Translations under genes and position numbers: made by a program
The notes under the pieces: generated by a model
What the model saw: the letters and a program-made list of their open reading frames with translations, nothing else
Told to the model about the DNA's origin: nothing
Database searches by the model: none
Shown here: positions 19,496-30,509 of the stretch, in pieces
Position numbering within the stretch: position 1 is the first letter of the stretch
How the letters are laid out: every line of letters begins with the position of its first letter
Source: Candidatus Zixiibacteriota bacterium
Lineage (GTDB): Bacteria; Zixibacteria; MSB-5A5; GN15; FEB-12
Direction: 5' to 3'
Assembly: GCA_024278515.1 (NCBI GenBank)
Contig: JAJRTA010000194.1
Location: forward strand, 1-37,787
Length of the DNA stretch: 37,787 bases

Positions 19496-21829
19496 ATGAA
19501 AAAAGGAATAATCAATTTTGCAATCGGACACCCCTGGTGGGTGATCGGAATCACGGTGGTGATTACTGCCTTCTTCGCCGCCCAGTTCCCCAAGATAAAA
19601 ATCGACACCGATCCTGAGAATATGCTCGACGCCGATGAACCGGTCCGGGTGTTCGAGCATGAAATGAAGGAGACGTTCGGCCTGTCCGATTTCCTGGCCG
19701 TGGGTATTGTCAATGAGCCGACCGCGTTCACGGCGGATATTCTGAACCGGGTGTACGAAATCACAGCCGAGATCGAAGAAATCGATGGTGTGATCGCCAA
19801 CGACATCATGGCGCCTTCCACGGTTGATGATATCCGTCAGGGGAGTGACGGTACATTAATAATCGAGCCGCTGATGTCCGACCGGATCGAAACCGAGGCC
19901 GAGGCGAAGTATATCTTCGGGCGGATCCAGAACAACCCGATCCTGCGCGGCAAGCTGGCCGGTGAGGACGGCAAGGCGATCGCTATCATGGTGCCGCTCG
20001 AATCAAAAGATATGTCGCATCGTATAGCGGGCGAGATTAAAGCTATTGCCGATAAACATGCCGCCGGTTTCGAGGTCCATATCGCCGGACTGCCGATGGC
20101 CGAAGACTCGTTCGGATCCGAAATGTTTGCCCAGATGGCCTACTCGGCCCCGGCGGCGATGGCGATTATTTTCCTTTTGCTGCTGATGTTCTTCCGCAAG
20201 GTCAAAGTCATCCTGGCGCCGATGGTGGTGGCCATAATGGCGGTGATCTGGTCGATGGGGCTGTTGATACTGACCGGCAACACGGTACACATCATGGCCT
20301 CGATGATACCGATCTTTCTGATACCGATCGCGGTACTCAACTCGATTCATATTATATCCGAGTTTCACGATCACTACAAAAAATACAAGCACAAAGACGC
20401 CACCATCAGGCATTCGATCAATGAGCTGTTCGTCCCGATGCTGTTCACATCGCTGACCACAATTGCGGGCTTTATTTCGCTGGCCCTGACACCGATACCG
20501 CCGGTGCGGGTGTTCGGTATCTTTGTGGCTTTCGGTATCCTGGTAGCCTGGTTCCTTTCGCTCACCCTGAATCCGGCGATCGGGATGCTGATTTCCGACA
20601 AGACCCTGCGGAATTTCGGGCAGGAGGACGACAGTCGCGGCCCGCTTTCCAGTGTCATGCGCGCTTTCCGCAACCTGTCGTACCGCCGCGGCAAAACGAT
20701 CATTTTCGGCGCGCTGGCTCTAATGGTAGTTTCGGCGGTTGGTTTGTCGATGATTGTCGTCAACGACAACCCGGTGAAGTGGTTCAAAAAGTCGCATCCG
20801 ATTCGTATCGCCGACACCGCCATGAACAAACATCTGGCCGGTACTTATATGAATTACCTGGTGGTCGAAGGGGATGAAGACAACATTATGAAACGGCCCG
20901 AAGTGCAGCGCTATCTCGAATCGCTGCAAAAGGAACTGGTCAAAAACGAGGTGGTCGGAGCCGTGACCGGTCTGCCGGATGTGATAAAGAAAGTTCGCTA
21001 CGAACTGTATGGCGGAGATTCCACAAAACTGGCCCTGCCGGATAATGCCGACGAGATCGGTCAGATGTTGTTCCTTTACGAAATGTCGGGCGGTGATCCG
21101 GACGATCTGTTCAAATTCACTACGCCTGAATACGATCAGGTCAATATGTGGGTGCAACTCAAAAACGGGGATAATATGGCGGTTGCTTCGGTGGTTGATC
21201 AGGGGAACGCCTTTATCGAAAAAAATATACCCCCGGGCGGTATCAGTTTCAGGTGGGCGGGGTTGCCGTATATCAATATAGAATGGCAGAATCAGATGGT
21301 TTCCGGAATGCGTTCGTCGTTGCTGGGATCATACATTGTCGTGTTTATCATGATGATTTTCCTGTTCCGTTCGCTTCGCTGGGGACTGGCTTCGATGTTG
21401 CCGCTGACCATAACCATCATGGCCATCTATGCCTTTATCGGGTATATCGGCAAGCCTTACGATATGCCGGTAGCGGTGTTGTCTTCGCTGACCCTGGGCT
21501 TGTCTATCGACTTCGCCATTCATTTCATCCAGCGTCTGCGTATGATTCACAAACGAACCAACAACTTCCGCGAATCATTCAACGAGATATTCGAGGGAGC
21601 GGGTCGGGCGATCTCGCGGAACGTCCTGGTGATCGCAATCGGTTTTATTCCGATGCTGTTCTCCAGCCTGGTGCCGTACATTACCGTCGGGTCGTTTTTC
21701 CTGGCCATTATGGTGGTATCCGGACTGGTGACGATGCTGTTGCTGCCGGCCATTGTGCGCACTTTCAACAAAGCTCTGTTGCCGGTTAAAACCACTAAAC
21801 ATCCCACTACATCGACACCGGTCGAGTAG
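19496..21829 (+). CDS. RND-superfamily (MMPL/HAE3-like) exporter
   Basis: 777 aa, duplicated periplasmic loop + TM cluster architecture; ENMLDADEPVRVFEHEMKETFG, LTTIAGFISLALTPIPPVRVFGIFVAFGI. Confidence 0.92.
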   Translation: MKKGIINFAIGHPWWVIGITVVITAFFAAQFPKIKIDTDPENMLDADEPVRVFEHEMKETFGLSDFLAVGIVNEPTAFTADILNRVYEITAEIEEIDGVIANDIMAPSTVDDIRQGSDGTLIIEPLMSDRIETEAEAKYIFGRIQNNPILRGKLAGEDGKAIAIMVPLESKDMSHRIAGEIKAIADKHAAGFEVHIAGLPMAEDSFGSEMFAQMAYSAPAAMAIIFLLLLMFFRKVKVILAPMVVAIMAVIWSMGLLILTGNTVHIMASMIPIFLIPIAVLNSIHIISEFHDHYKKYKHKDATIRHSINELFVPMLFTSLTTIAGFISLALTPIPPVRVFGIFVAFGILVAWFLSLTLNPAIGMLISDKTLRNFGQEDDSRGPLSSVMRAFRNLSYRRGKTIIFGALALMVVSAVGLSMIVVNDNPVKWFKKSHPIRIADTAMNKHLAGTYMNYLVVEGDEDNIMKRPEVQRYLESLQKELVKNEVVGAVTGLPDVIKKVRYELYGGDSTKLALPDNADEIGQMLFLYEMSGGDPDDLFKFTTPEYDQVNMWVQLKNGDNMAVASVVDQGNAFIEKNIPPGGISFRWAGLPYINIEWQNQMVSGMRSSLLGSYIVVFIMMIFLFRSLRWGLASMLPLTITIMAIYAFIGYIGKPYDMPVAVLSSLTLGLSIDFAIHFIQRLRMIHKRTNNFRESFNEIFEGAGRAISRNVLVIAIGFIPMLFSSLVPYITVGSFFLAIMVVSGLVTMLLLPAIVRTFNKALLPVKTTKHPTTSTPVE

Positions 21830-21876
21830 TACAAATATAGAAAAATCGAGAACAAAAAATATTCAGGAGAAATGCC

Positions 21877-22671
21877 ATGAGAAACCTGACACTGATTACA
21901 ATGATGCTTGCTCTGTTGCTTGCGACGGGAGCCGTGTTCGGACAGAACGCCAACGAGATTATGAAAAAGTCGCACATGGCGTATTATTACGCCGGTGATG
22001 ACGGTATCGCCGAAGTAACGATGCGTATCACCGACAAGCGCGGCAAGGAACGTATCAAGGAATTCACCATGTTGCGGATGGATGAATCCGACGGCGGCAG
22101 TCAGAAATACTATACCTATTTCAGAAAACCGTCCGATGTGTCCCGGTTGACTTTCATGGTGCACAAATCGCCCGATGGAAACGACCAGCGCTGGATTTAT
22201 ATCCCCTCGATCGATCTGGTGAAACCGATCTCGGCCGACGACAAGAACTCAAGTTTTGTCGGGTCGCATTTCAGCTACGAGGATGTCTCCGGCCGTCACT
22301 GGACCGAAGACAAACACACGATGCTTTCGGATTCCACAATCGACGGGCGGGGTGTGTTTGTGATCGAATCGGTGCCGATCGAAGACGACAAAAGTTTGGC
22401 CCGCAAGGTCTCCTATATTGACAAGGAAAATTATCTGCCGTTGCTCGAGGAGTACTATAACAAAAAGGGGAAACTGGAACGCCTGTTCAAGGCCGGCAAG
22501 ATTGAAGAAATAGATGGTTTTACGACCATGACCACTCGTTCGATGGAGAATCTCAAGAAAAAGGGGAAGACCATAATCGAGTTCTCTTCAATCAGGTACA
22601 ATGTCGGACTGAAGTCTGACTTTTTCACCGAACGTTACCTGAAAAATCCGCCGCGTCAGTTTATCAAATAA
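21877..22671 (+). CDS. Outer membrane lipoprotein-sorting-like (LolA/LolB-fold) protein
   Basis: Signal peptide; KKGKERIKEF-type core, RWIYIPSIDLVKPISADDKNSSFVGSHFSYEDVSGR typical of RND-associated LolA-like proteins. Confidence 0.88.
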   Translation: MRNLTLITMMLALLLATGAVFGQNANEIMKKSHMAYYYAGDDGIAEVTMRITDKRGKERIKEFTMLRMDESDGGSQKYYTYFRKPSDVSRLTFMVHKSPDGNDQRWIYIPSIDLVKPISADDKNSSFVGSHFSYEDVSGRHWTEDKHTMLSDSTIDGRGVFVIESVPIEDDKSLARKVSYIDKENYLPLLEEYYNKKGKLERLFKAGKIEEIDGFTTMTTRSMENLKKKGKTIIEFSSIRYNVGLKSDFFTERYLKNPPRQFIK

Positions 22672-22686
22672 AGGAGGGATTACGCT

Positions 22687-23934
22687 ATGAAGAGAATAAG
22701 CATCATCATATTGGCCGCCCTCTCGCTGACCGCCGGTCCGGCCATGGCGGAAGTCACGATAGACGGTTTCCTTCAGACGCTCTACGGCGGACGCATAGAT
22801 GAGTCCAACCCGACGGCCACTGAACAAACGGCGTCGGAGACCCGGATGCAGTTGCGCGCGGAACATTACGGCGACGGAGTGGAATTTTTCGGACGGCTTG
22901 ACTTTGTTTATGACGGCGCCGACAGCAGCCGGTACGACTGGGAGCTTCGGGAAGGCTACATGAAGTTTCGGCTCGGTCGGCGTTTTGATTTCAAAGTCGG
23001 CCGCCAGATTCTCACCTGGGGGACCGGGGACCTGATATTCATCAACGATGTGTTCGCCAAGGATTACCGTTCGTTTTTCATCGGCCGTGACGATCAGTAT
23101 CTCAAGGCTCCGCAGAACGCCATACGGGCCGATTTTTACTCGGGTCTGGGGGCGCTGTCGCTGGTATGGACCCCCCGGTTCGAGCCGAACCGCCTGCCGA
23201 CCGGTCGACGTTTGAGTTATTTCAACGGTGTCGAGATTGTCGGTGAAGGGAGCTTCTTCAATCCGCCGACCCCGGAAGCGAAGTTTGAAAACAGCGAACT
23301 GGCCATGCGGCTCAACCGTCGAATCGGATCATTCGCCACATCCCTGTATTTCTACAAAGGATTCTACAAGAACCCACTGGGCGTGGTAATGGTTGATGAA
23401 ACGATGATGCCGGTCTATCCGAAACTTAACGTTTACGGGGCTTCGATTCGCGGCCCGATAGCCGGAGGAATAATCTGGATTGAAGGCGGTTATTTCGATT
23501 CGCGAGAAGATCTCAACGGAGATGATCCGATGATGCCGAACTCGTCACTCACCGGGCTGGCCGGGTTTGAACGTCAGATAGCTACCAATCTCACGGCCAA
23601 TCTGCAGTGGCAGGTGGACATGATATCCGACTGGGATACCTACAAAGCCCAACGTGAAGCGGCAGGCAGTTTTGTGCGTGATGAAATCCGACATCTGCTG
23701 ACTTCACGTGTTACCCGGTTGATGTATGACGAGCTGGTGAATCTTTCACTGTTCGTGTTCTATTCACCGACCGACGAGGATGGTTATTTCCGCGGTTCGG
23801 TGAGTTATAAATATACTGATGAACTCGAGCTGGCGCTTGGTGTTAATATATTTGAAGGAAAAAATCAGGCGACCGAGTTTGGTCAGTTTGAAAAAAATGA
23901 CAATGTTTACCTGAAACTGACATACGGCTTTTGA
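22687..23934 (+). CDS. Outer-membrane beta-barrel protein (DUF1302-like)
   Basis: Signal peptide ending AMAEV, alternating amphipathic strands, terminal aromatic (YLKLTYGF). Confidence 0.85.
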   Translation: MKRISIIILAALSLTAGPAMAEVTIDGFLQTLYGGRIDESNPTATEQTASETRMQLRAEHYGDGVEFFGRLDFVYDGADSSRYDWELREGYMKFRLGRRFDFKVGRQILTWGTGDLIFINDVFAKDYRSFFIGRDDQYLKAPQNAIRADFYSGLGALSLVWTPRFEPNRLPTGRRLSYFNGVEIVGEGSFFNPPTPEAKFENSELAMRLNRRIGSFATSLYFYKGFYKNPLGVVMVDETMMPVYPKLNVYGASIRGPIAGGIIWIEGGYFDSREDLNGDDPMMPNSSLTGLAGFERQIATNLTANLQWQVDMISDWDTYKAQREAAGSFVRDEIRHLLTSRVTRLMYDELVNLSLFVFYSPTDEDGYFRGSVSYKYTDELELALGVNIFEGKNQATEFGQFEKNDNVYLKLTYGF

Positions 23935-23984
23935 TCATGACATGGTCGGCCTGCAATATGCAAAAATAAATGAAAGGCAATATT

Positions 23985-24179
23985 ATGAGTCTGGAAAACA
24001 TGGTAAGAATGCTGGCCGGATCGATGGTATTACTGTCGTTGCTTCTGTACTATCTGGTGTCGCCGTACTTTCTAATTCTTACGGCGTTCGTCGGCCTGAA
24101 CCTGCTGCAGTCCTCAGTAACAAAGTTCTGTCCGGCTGAAATAGCTTTTAAGAAGCTGTTCTTCAGCGGCGGGAAATAA
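23985..24179 (+). CDS. Small DUF2892/YgaP-TM-like inner membrane protein
   Basis: MSLENMVRMLAGSMVLLSLLLYYLVSPYFLILTAFVGLNLLQSSVTKFCPAEIAFKKL: two TM helices plus FCPAE motif. Confidence 0.85.
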   Translation: MSLENMVRMLAGSMVLLSLLLYYLVSPYFLILTAFVGLNLLQSSVTKFCPAEIAFKKLFFSGGK

Positions 24180-24185
24180 GAAAAA

Positions 24186-24217
24186 AGTGCGCGGAAAGTC
24201 CGGTGTTTCCGCGCACT
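24186..24217 (+). terminator. Strong hairpin, probable operon terminator
   Basis: AGTGCGCGGAAA-GTCCGGTG-TTTCCGCGCACT, perfect 12 bp stem 9 nt after the stop codon; no clean T-run. Confidence 0.55.
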
Positions 24218-24355
24218 GTGCAGCAAGAGGATCGGAATCAAGAAGCCTGATTCCTGCAAAGAAGTTTTTTTACGGTTCTGGTTGTCTTGCTTTTTTTCTC
24301 CCCCGTTAAGCGGGAGGCCGGGAGGTCATAGACCTCCCGCCTCTTGTCCGGTTTA

Positions 24356-25035
24356 CTGACGAACGAAACTCTGGTCGTTCAGCCCCCATTCGACACGTAT
24401 CAAGCCTGTCCCCAACAACACCCCCGCTTGACACAACCTGTTGCGCAGCTCCTGCATCTGAAGAACCGGTTTCCGTTTTGACGCCCCTTTTGGCAGCCCC
24501 CTTAACCGTGCTCTTTCGTCAAACCTCTCGTTCTTTCCCTATCGCACCTTAAAGCTGCTGTCTGTCATCAACCCGGACTGCTTAATTTGCGGCCAAAGCG
24601 GCAGATGAAAGGACCCGGGTGCAGTGCGGCAGCCGCTTTGAGCCATATTTGAAATACTCGCTGCACTGCATCTTCCGCTTCGGTTTGAAACTCGCACCGT
24701 TTGTGCAGAAAAAAAGAGGTGGGAGAGAGGGTTGCGGATAATTTTACTGAAGCCGGCCTCGCGGCTGCCCTCAGCATGGTACCCACAGACCCTGTACTCC
24801 CCCCTTCGCTTGACCGCCTGGCTCCCTTTCACCCCCTCACGGTCTAAACCTCGAAATCGCCGTCCCTGGCGCCCGGTGTTAATCCTGTTTCCGGTGCGGC
24901 TGGTTTTCCGCGATCCCCCTGATACAGGATTACCTCTGCCATACGCAACTTTGGCCCCCGTGATCTCACAACCGGAAACAGCCCCCTTAAACGGATTTGT
25001 AAACAGGTCTGTCAGCCCCCGCGAACAGCCTGACA
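24356..25035 (-). other. Candidate large structured RNA or decayed ORF (unassigned island)
   Basis: No recognisable protein; several perfect 7-11 bp inverted repeats, some interlocking; G5 tracts confined to the minus strand. Confidence 0.35.
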
Positions 25036-25433
25036 AATCTATTCCTTTCTGATGCTCAGAGTTGGCAAGTCGATATGTCTTCACTATTTCCGGCATCCTC
25101 TCTCCGGTTGCACGATACGGCGATTAGTTTTCTGGTCTTTTGACACCAGTCTCTAATCTCTTTTTTCGACAGAAGCCCGCCATACTGAACAAGGAAATAC
25201 CAGTGACAGAATGGCTATAGAACATAGCCATTTATTGAACCGCCCGTTGAAAGATATGAAGAAAGAACAGCCGGTTGAAAAACCTGTCAAACTCTATAAT
25301 ATCAGTATCTGTACCCACAAATATGATTTATTCTTTTTTCCCCTCTTGAGCGGGGCGGCTTCCCGAAAGGGGAGACGGGGTGTGTTGAGGTGCTGCGCAC
25401 GTGGACATACGTAACGCACTAACAACTGTCTGG

Positions 25434-25628
25434 ATTCCGGGTCAAGGCCCGGAATGACGACAATGAGGATGCTGCTGGTATCATTACAGGATTACAGGTA
25501 GCGATACTCCGTCTTGCCGGACCTGATCCGGCATCCGGTTCTATTTCGTGTTATGCAGAACCTGATTCAGCATCCGGAAAACAAATGTACATGGATTCCG
25601 GTGCAGACCTGGAACGACATTTATTGGA
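25434..25628. repeat. Mosaic palindromic intergenic repeat, copy A
   Basis: ATTCCGGG-tcaagg-CCCGGAAT (25434-25455), TGCCGGA-cctga-TCCGGCA (25515-25533), then 62 nt block 25535-25596 matching 32638-32699 at 56/62. Confidence 0.85.
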
Positions 25629-25703
25629 AGGACTCTCATAAAACAAAATATGGTTTTATTAACAAGTCCTGAAGGGTGAGGTCTATGGTGCACATACACA
25701 AAA

Positions 25704-25733
25704 GGCGTCACCCGGGGTTAGCCGAGTGACGCC
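25704..25733 (-). terminator. Terminator of the ribonucleotide reductase gene
   Basis: GGCGTCAC...GTGACGCC stem followed by TTTT on the minus strand. Confidence 0.7.
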
Positions 25734-25827
25734 GTGCTCATCCCTAAGCAGGGTCGTCATCCAATGACCCTACCAAAGATCTCGTGTCGCGCTCAGATAA
25801 ACTTTTGTGCCGGACGCATCGCCGACT

Positions 25828-29499
<3,672 letters not shown>

Positions 29500-29657
29500 G
29501 CCGTACCTCCTGTACAAGAGCAACAAAATACCAGGACGGGCCGTTCCCTGGCCGGATAGTAATCCTGATAATCCGTTGCTGCTTGATAAATTACATGAAA
29601 TCCAGTGTATTTCTCGAGCAAACTACCCGCAATTCATTACTTTATTTAATCTGCGGG

Positions 29658-29704
29658 GTACAATATGTAGTAGCTGTTGGATCGTACCCCACTAAAAATA
29701 GTGT
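29658..29704 (-). promoter_or_regulatory. Two NrdR-box-like sites upstream of nrdJ
   Basis: CAATATGTAG (29661-29670) and CTAAAAATAG (29692-29701), compared with consensus CwAtATaTwG; start-to-start distance 31 bp. Confidence 0.6.
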
Positions 29705-29876
29705 TTTTTTCAAGAAAATTCTATTTTACTGATATATAGGCTTGTATCAAAAAAAAGAGCATTTCAAAAAATCACGGTTTTGCCAACCATCCCCCAATTA
29801 ATAAATCCAACACACATAATATGCAGTACGGCAATAGGTTACAACGCCTCTATTATTTATCGGTGTTCGCCTGATC

Positions 29877-29973
29877 TTTTCCACAGATTAAAATTCGTCA
29901 ATTGATTGATATTTAAGTAATTATCAAACATTCAACAGTAAATAAACAGCTTTTCCACAAATATTGTGGATAA
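29877..29973. promoter_or_regulatory. Cluster of DnaA-box-like sequences in AT-rich DNA
   Basis: TTTTCCACA at 29877-29885 and 29951-29959, TGTGGATAA (perfect inverse of TTATCCACA) at 29965-29973; last two form TCCACAA-ata-TTGTGGA. Confidence 0.5.
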
Positions 29974-30145
29974 CAACCAGTTCCGTCGTCAAGCATAATT
30001 ACGGAAGTATATCCTCTGTTCAAGGCTGATCACATTTTCGTTTGAGTACTAATTGCGTACTGCCATAAATACGAAAAGACCGCCTGGGGACTGGATTTTC
30101 AGAGGTCTTAATAGAGATTTTTTTGATAAAAACCGTATTTTTCTC

Positions 30146-30173
30146 TTGACAAGATTTGGAAGTTTGTTATGTT
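30146..30173 (+). promoter_or_regulatory. Sigma70-like promoter of small RNA candidate
   Basis: TTGACA - 16 nt - TATGTT. Confidence 0.5.
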
Positions 30174-30176
30174 GTT

Positions 30177-30256
30177 GGTGCAATCGGAAAGTGTTACTCT
30201 TTCTGTGGATTACCTAATATCGTCCGCCCAGGCAGGCTCCACCTGTCTGGGTTTTT
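30177..30256 (+). ncRNA. Candidate small RNA (~80 nt) ending in intrinsic terminator
   Basis: Stem 1: GGT-gc-AATC-g-GAAAG-tgttact-CTTTC-tgtg-GATT-ACC (30177-30214); stem 2: CCCAGGCAGG-ctcca-CCTGTCTGGG then TTTTT (30227-30256). Confidence 0.5.
30227..30256 (+). terminator. Intrinsic terminator with no upstream CDS
   Basis: 10 bp stem (one G-U) with 5 nt loop followed by TTTTT. Confidence 0.8.
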
Positions 30257-30509
30257 CATTGGTGTAAACTGCATCTCCCACATATCCGAACAAATCACGA
30301 TTCATTGCTACATTAGTTGAGTTTTATATGTTTGTGTCGCCTGATTCTGTCGGCAATTTTATCTGGTTGCAGGCTCCGGTCAGGTATGACTTTTGTTAGT
30401 CCATTTTCACGGTCTGGACAATCACCTCCCTACGGCACTGCAATGCTCGAGCTTTCCACCGGTGGGGTATCAGCTTGACTTCACTTTCCGATTCCTGCAT
30501 CATGGCCGG

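Noticed and set aside
24732-25052. 106 aa plus-strand ORF in the island
   Set aside because: Pro/Arg-rich translation of C-tract sequence; overlaps the minus-strand inverted repeats and does not look like a protein.
24356-25140. tmRNA, RNase P RNA or group II intron
   Set aside because: Did not find the diagnostic tmRNA ends, RNase P conserved core or intron domain V sequence on either strand.
25434-25628. CRISPR array
   Set aside because: The palindromic units differ from each other and are irregularly spaced; no constant repeat/variable spacer pattern and no cas genes.
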